Below are positions 1 to 8,679 of a stretch of 64,000 nt of DNA, piece by piece. The number at the start of each line of letters is the position of its first letter. The first letter of the stretch is position 1. The translations under genes were made by a program, and so were the position numbers. The stretch lies in NCBI RefSeq assembly GCF_900129445.1, contig NZ_FQVT01000007.1, forward strand, positions 1 to 64,000, given 5' to 3'. Source of the stretch: Salegentibacter echinorum. GTDB taxonomy: Bacteria; Bacteroidota; Bacteroidia; Flavobacteriales; Flavobacteriaceae. Below the pieces are notes generated by a model. It saw nothing but the letters and a program-made list of their open reading frames with translations, searched no databases and had not been told where the DNA came from.

Positions 1-96
1 TTTGAATTTTAGACACTTAAATATACTAATTTTCCGCTTTTCTATTGCCTAAAAATTCAAGAAAAATCCCACTTTCTTACATCGAACTCAGGTTAT

Positions 97-257
97 AAAT
101 ATACCGCCTTTACGAGGCTTAAGGGAAATTCGGAATGTAATTTTTGCTATGGAATAATCAAACTGGAAACAAAGACTTAGGAGCTTCAGAGAAGCGAAAT
201 ATTTATAGCAGGAGATTTTCAGGGATAAAAAAGAGCTCCAATAGGAGCGGTATATTT
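97..257. repeat. MITE/REP-like element, copy 1
   Basis: This 161-bp unit begins with aaatataccgc and ends with its exact reverse complement gcggtatattt, so it has 11-bp terminal inverted repeats. Just inside each end is a small hairpin (gcct-ttacg-aggc on the left, gctcc-aat-aggagc on the right). A near-identical copy lies at 370-529. It holds no credible gene. The form fits a non-autonomous transposon or a REP-type palindromic repeat; which of these is inference. Confidence 0.75.
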
Positions 258-369
258 TATCTTGATTGTGCATTATGGCAATAATGGTTTTTTTAAATAT
301 AAGAAAATCGGGTATGAATAGCTATGCCGCTTCGCTGGAGCTTATAGAGCGTCACTGCTATTTTACTAT

Positions 370-529
370 AAATATACCGCCTTTACGAGGCTTAAGGGAA
401 ATTCGGAATGTAATTTTTGCTATAGAATAATCAAACTGGAAACAAAGACTTAGGAGCTTCAGAGAAGCGAAATATTTATAGCAGAAGATTTTCAGGGATA
501 AAAAAGAGCTCCATAGGAGCGGTATATTT
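370..529. repeat. MITE/REP-like element, copy 2
   Basis: This 160-bp second copy has the same orientation and the same 11-bp terminal inverted repeats as 97-257. It differs by a few substitutions and a one-base deletion in the right-end hairpin loop. About 110 bp separate the copies; that spacer contains a related hairpin-rich stretch (around 328-352) but no gene. Confidence 0.75.
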
Positions 530-565
530 CTAAGAGAAGTAGGACCTTGTTATATTTAATAGCGT

Positions 566-1252
566 TTACACCTGTACTTTTTGTTTATAAAAACGATGTA
601 ATTCTTCCGGGCCTGCTCCAAAGCATTTTTTTAGATGAATTCTTAAAAAGAAATACTGCAATGTCCATACTCCGCATTCTTCATAACGTCGTGCCGAGGT
701 GGTTAGCCATTTTTTGATAATGGTGAATTGTTTTTTCTGATAAAGCTTTTCTATAAAATCGTTGTCTTCATAGATCACAAAATCCTCATTAAAACCTCCA
801 ATTTCTTCAAAAAGTGTTTTGGATACAAATAAAGATTGATCCCCACCACGACATATTTTGTAATTAAAGCGAGTGCACCAGCCGGAGAATTTAAGCAGCC
901 AATGTGAATGGTCAAACCGCATACAAAAGCAGCCGGCTTTATTTCCTTTTTGAAACTGCGTCACAATAAGTTTGTCGAAATTTTGTGGGGGATAGGAATC
1001 GGCGTGTAAGAAATACAGAATTTCGCACTTTGCTGCTTGAGCCCCGGCATTCATTTGCCTGGCTCTTCCTTTTTCAGACTTTATAAGCTGTACATTAGTA
1101 GATTGCTGAAGTAAGTCCGTAGTGTTGTCGGTGCTACCGCCGTCCACTACTATAATTTCTGAAATAAAATGAGAAGAGGAATTCTGAAGATGGCCTAATA
1201 ACTTCAAAATCCCGTCTTCCTCATTTATAACCGGAATAATAATGCTTATCAT
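566..1252 (-). CDS. Glycosyltransferase family 2, TIGR04283 type
   Basis: This 228-residue GT-A-fold glycosyltransferase is predicted to be cytosolic. The N-terminus gives the nucleotide-sugar site (IIIPVINEE, then VVDGGSTD at residues 35-42), and the metal-binding DxD-like motif is HADS at 83-86. Size and motifs fit the TIGR04283 subfamily, which recurs beside ArsS-type radical SAM genes and is thought to help build arsenosugars. It is the last gene of the minus-strand run from 5958 and starts 4 bp after the DUF547 stop. The sugar donor and acceptor cannot be read from the sequence. Confidence 0.88.
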   Translation of the reverse strand: MISIIIPVINEEDGILKLLGHLQNSSSHFISEIIVVDGGSTDNTTDLLQQSTNVQLIKSEKGRARQMNAGAQAAKCEILYFLHADSYPPQNFDKLIVTQFQKGNKAGCFCMRFDHSHWLLKFSGWCTRFNYKICRGGDQSLFVSKTLFEEIGGFNEDFVIYEDNDFIEKLYQKKQFTIIKKWLTTSARRYEECGVWTLQYFFLRIHLKKCFGAGPEELHRFYKQKVQV

Positions 1253-1256
1253 TCCT

Positions 1257-2072
1257 TTATTTCTGCTCGTTTAGGTTCCAGTTATAACTTTTATAAGAAA
1301 TTGTTGCGCCTTTATTGATTTTAATGTCTGAATATTGATTTACATATTCCCTAACCGATTTAATTTTCTTAGTAATAAAGTCTTTTTTATACCAATCGAA
1401 AATAGCCGAAAGCTTAGCAGCGTTTTCGCCGATCTTGTTTTTATCAGAATTAATAAACTCACGTGTAACTTCATCTAATTGTTCATTGATTTTCGCTGCC
1501 GTATAAGCTTCGTTTAAAAGTTTTGGACAGGAAATAGAGGCGCAGTTTATGGCAAAATGAATTCGCGGCTCATTCATTTTTCGTAAAATACTATTTTCTA
1601 TCCCACCCAAAGCTAATTTCTTATCGCCCACTGCTACAATAGCTTTCGTCCAGGGACTCTCAATATCTTTAATGCTTTTTAACGGATAATTTTCTAAAAT
1701 AAGTGCCACGGTATGGGCGTTGTAAAGGTTTATGTAATAGGCCAGTTGTTCCTGCACAGACCAATCTTTACCGGGCTTGTTCTTAGAAAGCATGCTTAGA
1801 TATTCCTCCAATTGCTTTTTATCATCTTTAAATGCTTTGTAATCTACATCCCCACTTTTATCCACGTGTTTTTGTAAAAGCTTAGTCCATAAACTATGAT
1901 CTAAATTTACTGCCGAATTTGCAGTAGTGGAAGTTAGCTTTTCCGGTACTTTTTTATTGGAAAGTCCTTTATCGCTCAAGCCAGCCGCCGATAGCAGGTT
2001 ACAGCTGGTAAACGCAAAAAGTATAAATCCCAGGCTTAGACTGCGGAAGGTTTTTGAAATATTCTGTTTCAT
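1257..2072 (-). CDS. DUF547 lipoprotein of the arsenosugar cluster
   Basis: The frame is open back to 2099, but the Met at 2072 gives a proper lipoprotein signal (hydrophobic stretch, then FAFTSC with Cys24), so I chose that start (271 residues). The rest is a DUF547 domain: the QLAYYINLYNAHTV helix near the middle and the HFAINCASISCPKL segment, whose conserved Cys residues resemble a papain/transglutaminase-like core. The protein is probably exported and membrane-anchored. DUF547 proteins often accompany ArsS genes, but their biochemical role is unknown. Confidence 0.85.
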   Translation of the reverse strand: MKQNISKTFRSLSLGFILFAFTSCNLLSAAGLSDKGLSNKKVPEKLTSTTANSAVNLDHSLWTKLLQKHVDKSGDVDYKAFKDDKKQLEEYLSMLSKNKPGKDWSVQEQLAYYINLYNAHTVALILENYPLKSIKDIESPWTKAIVAVGDKKLALGGIENSILRKMNEPRIHFAINCASISCPKLLNEAYTAAKINEQLDEVTREFINSDKNKIGENAAKLSAIFDWYKKDFITKKIKSVREYVNQYSDIKINKGATISYKSYNWNLNEQK

Positions 2073-2175
2073 AATTTTGATTTTTTGTGATTCCCTCAAG
2101 TCCTCACATTTCCGATAACTATACGGGACTGCGAGGACTTTCCGATTAAATTATTTCAACGTGGGAATTGCGACT

Positions 2176-2988
2176 TTAAATCGTTTTTATCAATTCCTTA
2201 AATAAAACAATCATATTTGGTTCGGCTTTTTCGGCCATGGCTATAATCTCTTTTATATCTACGGGTTTTAGATCTTTTGGGTTTGCTTCATCTGTAATTA
2301 CCGAAACCGCAGCCACCGGGAGTTTTAAGTGATTGGCCACAATAATCTCTGGCACCGTGCTCATTCCCACGGTATCTGTGCCCAAAATTTGGAGCATTTT
2401 ATATTCAGCGCGGGTCTCTAGTTGTGGTCCTAGTAGGGCGGTATAAACGCCTTTGTGCAATTTTATTTGCTCAGTTTCAGCAATGTTTTCAAAAGCTTTA
2501 TTCATTTTTGCATCATAAGGCGCACTCATATCTACAAAGCGCTCGCCCAGTTGATCTACTCCTTTGAACGCCAGGGGTGAATTCCCCAATAAGTTAATGT
2601 GATCGTCAATAAGCATCAATTCCCCTTTTTTGAAATTGGGGTTTACAGAGCCGGAAGCATTAGAAACCAATAATTTTTTGATGCCCAGTTGGTGCATAAC
2701 GCGCACCGGGAAAGTGACATCCTGCATATTATATCCCTCATAAATATGAAAACGACCCTGCATCACGACTACTTTTTTGTTGGCCAGGCTTCCAAAAATC
2801 AATTTTCCCTTGTGAAATTCTACCGTTGCGGTGGGGAAGTTTGGAATGTCGTTGTAACTCACCACGGCTTCTATGGAAATTTCGTCTATCAATTGCCCCA
2901 GTCCGGTACCCAAAATGATCCCTATTTGCGGGTTTTTAAAACCTTTTTCTTCTAAAAATTTAGTGCTTTCCTGTATTTTCTCTTTCAT
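2176..2988 (-). CDS. Purine nucleoside phosphorylase, class I
   Basis: This 270-residue trimeric-type PNP cleaves purine nucleosides with phosphate. Visible motifs are the phosphate-site GTGLG near residue 27, the LVSNASGS strand at 107-114, ETRAEY with the base-contacting Glu at 191, and VSVITDEA at 228-235. In mammalian PNP the residue after IT is Asn, which selects 6-oxopurines; here it is Asp233, as expected for enzymes that accept 6-aminopurines. In an ArsS operon this suits removal of adenine from the arsenic-adenosine product. That role is inference, and Asp here may simply be common in Bacteroidota PNPs. Confidence 0.9.
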   Translation of the reverse strand: MKEKIQESTKFLEEKGFKNPQIGIILGTGLGQLIDEISIEAVVSYNDIPNFPTATVEFHKGKLIFGSLANKKVVVMQGRFHIYEGYNMQDVTFPVRVMHQLGIKKLLVSNASGSVNPNFKKGELMLIDDHINLLGNSPLAFKGVDQLGERFVDMSAPYDAKMNKAFENIAETEQIKLHKGVYTALLGPQLETRAEYKMLQILGTDTVGMSTVPEIIVANHLKLPVAAVSVITDEANPKDLKPVDIKEIIAMAEKAEPNMIVLFKELIKTI

Positions 2989-3036
2989 AATTTTCGACTA
3001 AATGTGTGCATTTAAATGATTTTTTCTGAAGGTAAT

Positions 3037-3645
3037 TTAATGATTAAAAAATTGCTGAAAATCGGGATGATCTTTAATATCTGAAAAATGATCTACATCG
3101 TTTCTTGCTTCTAAAATACCCAGTTCTGTTCCTTTCAAATCTTCTAAAGTAGCTTCCAAAACGCTGGAAGTTCCCCAGACTTTTTGCTTAAAAACCTGCG
3201 GATAAAGCTTATTCATTCCTAAAAGATAGTATCCGCCATCTGTGGCAGGACCAATAACTGTTTCTTTTTGCTGAAGTAAAAGAAAAGCGGTTTCCAGGTC
3301 TTTGGTTTCCAGTTCGTAAAGATCGCTCCCAATAATAATAATATTTTTATACCCGTTCTTGAAGCCATCTTTAAATGCCTGAAGCATTCTTTCTCCCAAA
3401 TCTTCACCTTTTTGTAGTTTTTTGGAATATAATTCGTTATCCCAAACATCCCGCTCCCAAATTTCTTCAGAATAATAGACTTCTTTATGAACCGCCAGGT
3501 TTTTAGTGACCGAGGCCGTGTGTTCCAATAAGAATTCATAAATCCTTAAAGCCGATTTTTCTCCTACATCTTTAGCCAGTCTTGATTTCACTTTTCCCAA
3601 CTCGGGGTTTCTGGTAAAGATGAGCAATAAATTTTCTGATTTCAA
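3037..3645 (-). CDS. TIGR04282/DUF2064 glycosyltransferase
   Basis: This 202-residue protein has the nucleotidyl/glycosyltransferase-like fold of TIGR04282. It shows the N-terminal FTRNPELGKVKSRLA loop (residues 10-24), a GSD motif in the middle (GSDLYELETKDL, where GSD-x-P is usual), and GPATDGGYYLLG, the family hallmark. The family is named for its presence in arsenosugar biosynthesis loci next to ArsS and TIGR04283, both of which are here. Neighbouring genes on each side run in the same direction with short gaps. The sugar donor is unknown. Confidence 0.88.
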   Translation of the reverse strand: MKSENLLLIFTRNPELGKVKSRLAKDVGEKSALRIYEFLLEHTASVTKNLAVHKEVYYSEEIWERDVWDNELYSKKLQKGEDLGERMLQAFKDGFKNGYKNIIIIGSDLYELETKDLETAFLLLQQKETVIGPATDGGYYLLGMNKLYPQVFKQKVWGTSSVLEATLEDLKGTELGILEARNDVDHFSDIKDHPDFQQFFNH

Positions 3646-3665
3646 ATGATTATTTTTTTACAGAT

Positions 3666-4163
3666 TTAAAAGATTTTTTCTCCGTTTTTTAAATATTTCG
3701 CCCAGCGTTTCGCAAATACGTGAACTCTCTCTGTGGGCTCGTCAAACTCGTTATAAACGGAATATCCCTTATTTTTCCATTCAAAAATGCCGCCATATAA
3801 ATTACTAACATTGCTATAACCTTCTTTTTTTAATTTTTCTGAAATGGTTTCAGAACGTATTCCCAGCGAGCAATATACCACTACAGGTCTGGATTTATCA
3901 TTAATCAAATGTGAAATTATTGTTACTGAAAATTGGGAAAACCCGGCATAAACGGCTGATTTTATATGGCTTACTTTAAATTCTTTTGGTTCCCGGGCAT
4001 CTAAAATTACCAGGTTAGTGTCTTTACTTTGCATTTTTAATTCTTCCACAGAAATATATGGCACAGTTTGCGAATTATAACGCGCTAAAAGTTTATCTAA
4101 ATCTGCCTGGGCGTGAGAGGAGACGCCTATCAAGATAAAACAGTAAATTAAAAATTGCTTCAT
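3666..4163 (-). CDS. Exported rhodanese-domain protein
   Basis: This 165-residue single-domain rhodanese has an N-terminal signal peptide (cleavage likely after SSHA, residue 18). The active-site loop is YCSLGIRS with Cys98 and Arg103, so the catalytic cysteine is intact. Rhodaneses move sulfane sulfur, and some handle arsenate, but no substrate can be assigned. It lies 20 bp upstream of the TIGR04282 gene, so it probably belongs to the same transcript. A 323-bp spacer separates it from arsS. Confidence 0.85.
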   Translation of the reverse strand: MKQFLIYCFILIGVSSHAQADLDKLLARYNSQTVPYISVEELKMQSKDTNLVILDAREPKEFKVSHIKSAVYAGFSQFSVTIISHLINDKSRPVVVYCSLGIRSETISEKLKKEGYSNVSNLYGGIFEWKNKGYSVYNEFDEPTERVHVFAKRWAKYLKNGEKIF

Positions 4164-4486
4164 AAAACTATTTTATTGCATAACCATAAATAACAATAAT
4201 TGTCATCTATCCTAAATAGTTGAAGGCATTAATATTGAAATTAAAGTCTTACAAATTCAATATTATATTTAAAAGCGGATAAAGACTATTTCACTGTTTT
4301 GCTTAATCTTTAAAATTTGATGTTTCTAGTTTAGCATTGCGCTGAAAATATCCTGGTTTGTTCGTGTAGAAGTCAGCTTGCGAAGTAAAGAATCTTTGTT
4401 CTAAAGGAGGAGATCCCTCCTTCGTCGGAATGACATTACATCACAATTCTAATAGCTTTATTAAACTACAGCCTTAATTTTTTAAC
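4164..4486. other. Spacer between arsS and the rhodanese gene
   Basis: No gene is visible in these 323 bp. Around 4403-4436 lies an AGGAGGAGATCCCTCCTTCG-type palindrome followed by TCGGAATGACA, a short motif common between flavobacterial genes. On the minus strand it could form a hairpin and attenuate transcription from arsS into the rhodanese gene, but it lacks a clear T-run. Confidence 0.4.
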
Positions 4487-5545
4487 TTAAGTAACACTTC
4501 CCTGGCAACTACTTCCAGATCCTGCTGTACAACCATAACAGTGCTGAGAAATTCTAATTTCACGATCGTTCAATAGATCTTCGTTATAATCGCTTATATG
4601 CTGCACTTTGCTGTTCACTTTTAATTCCAACATTTGGTTAAAATCGCAGTCATAGAGCCAGCCATCCCAGCTTATGGAAATAGTATTGGTGCACATCACG
4701 CTTTCTACCGCCTTCGGGTTGTAAGCATCCACCAGTGCATACATATAATCTTCGTAATTTTCTGAAGCGATCAAATATTCTAAAAATCGGCTTATTGGTA
4801 GATTGGTAATAGCGAAGAGCTCATTAAAATCGATATTAAAATCTTCTTTTAAAGCTACTTTAAAATCGCGTTCCAGTTCTTTTTGATTGGTAGGGAGGAA
4901 AGCACCGGCGGGATTGTACACCAAATCTAATTTTAGTCCTGTGCCTTCCTGGGCATAACCAACCTCGTTTAGCATTTGTAGGGCTTTTATAGATTTATCG
5001 AAAACGCCACTACCTCTTTGTTTGTCGGTTTTTTCCCTTTTGTAAAAGGGTAGGGAGGAGGCCACGTGTACATTATATTTCTTGAAAAACTCCGGCAGGT
5101 CATGATATTTTTTATTGGCCAGAATAATCGTGAGATTAGAGCGCACGATGAAATCTTTAATCCCGGCTTTAGAAGCCTCCTCTACAAACCATCTAAAATT
5201 GGGGTTCATCTCTGGCGCCCCTCCTGTAAGGTCTAACGTATGTGCACCGGTAGTTTTAATAACTTCCAGGCATTGTAACATAGTTTCTTTGGTCATTATC
5301 TCTCTCCTGTCTGGCCCGGCATCTACGTGACAATGGGAGCAAACCTGGTTGCACATATAACCTAAATTAAGCTGAAGGATTTCCAGCTTTTTAGGTTTTA
5401 GCGGAAAATTACCGGTTTCGGCTATTTTATCTTTAAACGTAGGTAACTCTCCTTCGCGGAAAATTCCATTGTTTAAAAATTTAAGCTGATTGGCCGGTTT
5501 TGAAAGGTCATCTTTTCTTGCAGATAAAGATTTTAATAATGCCAT
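4487..5545 (-). CDS. arsS: Arsenosugar-biosynthesis radical SAM protein ArsS
   Basis: This 352-residue radical SAM enzyme binds its 4Fe-4S cluster with Cys65, Cys69 and Cys72 (YMCNQVCSHC, CX3CX2C), followed by the SAM-contacting LDLTGGAPEMN. The C-terminus carries CYGCTAGSGSSCQG, the cysteine-rich tail typical of the ArsS family; some relatives have selenocysteine there, but this copy uses Cys. ArsS is known to join the 5'-deoxyadenosyl group of SAM to dimethylarsenite, the committed step to arsenosugars. Its arsenite methyltransferase partner (ArsM) is not in the window. It sits 77 bp downstream of the AhpD-like gene, in the same transcript. Confidence 0.93.
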   Translation of the reverse strand: MALLKSLSARKDDLSKPANQLKFLNNGIFREGELPTFKDKIAETGNFPLKPKKLEILQLNLGYMCNQVCSHCHVDAGPDRREIMTKETMLQCLEVIKTTGAHTLDLTGGAPEMNPNFRWFVEEASKAGIKDFIVRSNLTIILANKKYHDLPEFFKKYNVHVASSLPFYKREKTDKQRGSGVFDKSIKALQMLNEVGYAQEGTGLKLDLVYNPAGAFLPTNQKELERDFKVALKEDFNIDFNELFAITNLPISRFLEYLIASENYEDYMYALVDAYNPKAVESVMCTNTISISWDGWLYDCDFNQMLELKVNSKVQHISDYNEDLLNDREIRISQHCYGCTAGSGSSCQGSVT

Positions 5546-5622
5546 AAAATTTATTCAGAAGTTTAAAAATTAAAGATCCAATTATTGGTTAGACTGGAAT
5601 AGAAGCTAAAAATAAAAATCAC

Positions 5623-5958
5623 TTACATGGAAAGTTTTTCATACTTATTCATCATTTGCACGCCGTGAACAAGGGTAGCGCCACTTTTAATGGCAGCCCC
5701 AACGTGTACGGCTTCCATCATTTCTTCTTTTTCTATTCCTCGTTCCAGCCCGTCTTTGGTGTAAGCGTCAATACAATAAGGACACTGCACTACGTGCGAA
5801 ACAGCCAGTGCAATAAGGGATTTTTCCCGGGCAGAAAGTGCGCCTTCTTCAAAGACTTTTCCGTAGTAATCAAAAAATTTATTGCCTAAATCTTCGTTCC
5901 ATTCGGTGATCTTACCAAATTTCCTTAGATCTTCTGCATTGTAGTATGGCTTAGACAT
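5623..5958 (-). CDS. AhpD-like protein of arsenosugar cluster
   Basis: This 111-residue carboxymuconolactone-decarboxylase/AhpD-fold protein has the redox pair CPYC at Cys59-Cys62 and the helix LSAREKSLIALAVSHVVQ before it. It matches the small peroxidase-like family found beside ArsS; some homologues carry selenocysteine in that motif, here both positions are Cys. It is the first gene of the minus-strand operon and starts about 24 bp downstream of the predicted transcription start. A role in redox protection or in handling thiol-reactive arsenic intermediates is inference. Confidence 0.9.
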   Translation of the reverse strand: MSKPYYNAEDLRKFGKITEWNEDLGNKFFDYYGKVFEEGALSAREKSLIALAVSHVVQCPYCIDAYTKDGLERGIEKEEMMEAVHVGAAIKSGATLVHGVQMMNKYEKLSM

Positions 5959-5987
5959 AGCTTATCTTTTTTAAATTTGTTTGATCA

Positions 5988-6018
5988 CTAAAGTATCTAT
6001 TAATATTTACGTAACAAA
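5988..6018 (-). promoter_or_regulatory. Promoter of the arsenosugar operon
   Basis: Read on the minus strand, TTTG (6018-6015) is followed after exactly 19 bases by TACTTTAG (5995-5988), one mismatch from the Bacteroidota -7 box TAnnTTTG. Transcription would start near 5982, about 24 bp before the AhpD-like ATG. Confidence 0.7.
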
Positions 6019-6497
6019 TCACTTTGTAGTTTTTTAAAGATTTGTTTCATCTATTCGGTTTAAGCTCCAAAATTTAATTATTTAAAGCTATAAGGAGTAA
6101 AAAAGACTGGACTGTCAAACAGCGACTGAATCTTCCTTCTTAGTAAAAATTTTAAGTTTATGGTTTTTTTCTCTGGGAGTAAGAAAACCTTGTTAAGATA
6201 GGTTCTTACAGATTCAAGATTCTTAGAGTTTCATTATCTCGAAATGGAATGGATTAAACCTATGTAAACGATCTTAGACATTCTAGGTGTTCAAGAAATT
6301 TTAGACGTTTAAAGAAGGAGGGTAAAAATAAAATCTTAATATCACGCTCGCTTGCCAGGATGCTAATTTAAGGGACCAATATAGATAAAACGCTCTCTGC
6401 GAAAATCAAAACGCTGTGACTGCCGTTGGTATTCTAATAGCTTCAATTATTATGAATCTGGTAAAAACAAGTGAACTAGCACGCAATTACTGCGGTA

Positions 6498-6614
6498 TTA
6501 GCGATTTTTCTCAGCTTTTTCCCTTTTAAATTTAAGTATTTTTTTAATAAAAAATACCGATAAAGCGAGAATAGCCAGAATCTCTAAGCCTAAGAAAATG
6601 TAGATGAGGTTCAT
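6498..6614 (-). CDS. Small single-span membrane protein, 38 aa
   Basis: An ATG at 6614 opens a 38-codon frame that begins MNLIYIFLGLEILAILAL, a clean membrane helix of about 22 residues, and ends in a Lys/Arg-rich tail (KKILKFKREKAEKNR). The hydrophobic-then-basic pattern is that of a real membrane miniprotein with the tail in the cytoplasm. It stands alone in a 1-kb spacer. No strong ribosome-binding site is visible, which is normal in this phylum. The function is unknown. Confidence 0.5.
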   Translation of the reverse strand: MNLIYIFLGLEILAILALSVFFIKKILKFKREKAEKNR

Positions 6615-6961
6615 AGGAATTGGGTATAGTGTCTATCCCGGGGAGAGGCGAAAGACTGGTGATTTACAAATAAACGAATGTTTCACGATTGTGCTTAACG
6701 TTATTTAGTTTAAAGATACGGTTTTTTAAGAAAAATTAAGGCTTAAATGTTAATATTATTATTAATTTACAGCTGTAAAATTTAACACTATTCACACTAT
6801 TATTAGTTCAAAAGCTTTTATGTTTAATGCCTTATAGATTTCTATGGTTCAAATTTTATTTTTACGTGAGAAAATAAGTGTTAAAACCTATAAGTGTTTT
6901 TAGGATTTAACATCTGTTGTAGATTATTGACTTGACTATATGAGGCTTAGGCTATTTCGAT

Positions 6962-7981
6962 ATGAAAATTAAAGTACAAACCTTACCGGTAAAAGAAATT
7001 ATTCAGGATATTTCAGAAAATTTAAATGCTCCAATTGAAAATGGAAGTGGAGAGCATACTATACGCCTGCCGGAAGATGTGGGAGAAGGTTATATTCGGG
7101 GAATTAGTTTCGATTCTGGCCTTGGCTTTATCACTTACAACTGTAAGTTCTATGAAGATGTAGAGATTCATTTTACTTTAAGCACGGTACATCCGCTTAA
7201 ATTTATTTTTTGCTCCAGCGGTTCTCTGGGACATTCCTTTCAGGATGCTGATAAGGTGAACAAGATTGAAACTTATCAAAATATTATTGTTTCAAGTAGT
7301 GGTTATAATGGCCACGTTTTATATTTTAAGGCAAATGAAGCAACCTATATTTCCAGTTTGGAGATTATAAGATCTGTGTTTGTACATCGTAGTAATTATG
7401 ATTTTGTAAATCTTGATGCTACTTTAAAAGACCTTTTTCGGGATGCGGTATCTGAAAAGCAATTTTTTCACCAGGGAAATTATAGCATTAAAGCCGCCGA
7501 TATCATGAATGAAATTAATGCCAAAGATTTTACCGGATTTTTGCGCTCGGTATATTTGGAGTCTAAGGCTCTAGAGATGCTGGTAATACAAATCGCCCAA
7601 TACGAAGATGATGAGGATGAAGGGAAACTGCCGCAAATATTAAGACAATCTGATATCCAAAAAGTAGATTATGTGGTAAAGAGGATTCAGGGGGATATGG
7701 GAAGTAATCTAAGTGTTGAAATGCTAGCTAAAGAAGCGGGTACAAATGTGAATAAGCTTCAGGAAGGTTTTAAATATGTTTATGATCTTACCGTAAATAA
7801 ATATATGCAGCATGTGAAACTGCAGGCCGCCAAGGAAATGTTGATGACTTCAGATAGAAATATTTCGGAAATTGTGACCGCTATAGGGCTGAATAACAGA
7901 AGTTACTTCTCTAAGATATTTAAAGAGAAATATGGAGTTAACCCTAAATATTTTCTCAAGAACAGGAATAAGGAAGACTAA
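6962..7981 (+). CDS. AraC-family transcriptional regulator
   Basis: This 339-residue protein has an unassigned N-terminal sensing region of about 230 residues and a C-terminal AraC DNA-binding domain with two helix-turn-helix units (VEMLAKEAGTNVNKLQEGF, then ISEIVTAIGLNNRSYFSKIF) and the usual closing GVNPKYF. It lies alone on the plus strand and converges with the LytTR regulator gene, overlapping it by 4 bp at the stop codons. Its targets are unknown. Confidence 0.88.
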   Translation: MKIKVQTLPVKEIIQDISENLNAPIENGSGEHTIRLPEDVGEGYIRGISFDSGLGFITYNCKFYEDVEIHFTLSTVHPLKFIFCSSGSLGHSFQDADKVNKIETYQNIIVSSSGYNGHVLYFKANEATYISSLEIIRSVFVHRSNYDFVNLDATLKDLFRDAVSEKQFFHQGNYSIKAADIMNEINAKDFTGFLRSVYLESKALEMLVIQIAQYEDDEDEGKLPQILRQSDIQKVDYVVKRIQGDMGSNLSVEMLAKEAGTNVNKLQEGFKYVYDLTVNKYMQHVKLQAAKEMLMTSDRNISEIVTAIGLNNRSYFSKIFKEKYGVNPKYFLKNRNKED

Positions 7982-8679
7982 CTATCAAGAATAGTATCTT
8001 TCACATCGTTTAGGTAACTGCGACCTATAACATAACGTTTACCGTCAATTTCCAGGCTATTCCCTTCTAAGGTATCTACCTTGTCTAATGAAACAGTATA
8101 AGATCTGTGAATTCTTATAAAATGCTCTTTGGGAAGGCTCTCGGTAAAACTGCTTAAAGTTTGATGAATAACGTAATCTTTATCCTTAGTAATTATTTTA
8201 ATATAATCTTTAAGGCTTTCTATGAGCAGTATATCATCCAGGTAAACTTTTTTCATCTTCTTTTTATTGATTTTTAAAAAAAGATGTTTTTCGCGCCAGC
8301 TGCTATCTTCTTCTTTGGGTTTTTCTAATTTTCTTATGCCTTTATTAACGGCTTGTAAAAAGCGGGGGAAAGGGATGGGTTTTACAAGATAATCTAAGAT
8401 CTCCAGCTCGTAACCCTGTACTGCATATTCCTCATGTGCTGTAGTAATAATTACCTGGGGTTTATTAGCGAGACTTTTTAAAAAGCTGTAACCATCTAAG
8501 ACGGGCATATTTATGTCTAAGAATAGTAAATCTACCTGGTTTTGTTGAAAAAACTCCAAACTATCTAAAGCGCTATTAAAACTGGCGACAAGCTCAACAC
8601 CTTTTATTTGCTTCAAATAGTTTTTAATAATATCTACCGCCAGGGGTTCGTCATCTATAATTGCGCACTTTAAGCTCAT
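7978..8679 (-). CDS. LytTR-family response regulator
   Basis: This 233-residue two-domain regulator has a receiver domain (acidic pocket DDE near residue 10, phospho-acceptor Asp55 in LFLDINMP) and a C-terminal LytTR DNA-binding domain (about 130-230, with FLKINKKKMKKVYLDDILLIES and FIRIHRSYTVSL). Its start overlaps the kinase stop by 4 bp, so the two are co-translated partners. The pair sits head-to-head with the glycan operon that begins at 9924 and is a reasonable candidate for its control, though no LytTR operator was identified. Confidence 0.92.
   Translation of the reverse strand: MSLKCAIIDDEPLAVDIIKNYLKQIKGVELVASFNSALDSLEFFQQNQVDLLFLDINMPVLDGYSFLKSLANKPQVIITTAHEEYAVQGYELEILDYLVKPIPFPRFLQAVNKGIRKLEKPKEEDSSWREKHLFLKINKKKMKKVYLDDILLIESLKDYIKIITKDKDYVIHQTLSSFTESLPKEHFIRIHRSYTVSLDKVDTLEGNSLEIDGKRYVIGRSYLNDVKDTILDS

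Larger units (their letters stand above)
5959..6961. other. 1-kb spacer between arsenosugar operon and AraC gene
   Basis: Apart from the promoter at 5988-6018 and a small minus-strand reading frame at 6498-6614, this stretch is AT-rich and shows no gene. There are no obvious repeats, and I found no consensus promoter for the AraC gene that starts at 6962. Confidence 0.5.

Noticed and set aside
88-273. 61-codon frame in repeat copy 1
   Set aside because: It covers the repeat, is not kept in copy 2 and has no motif.
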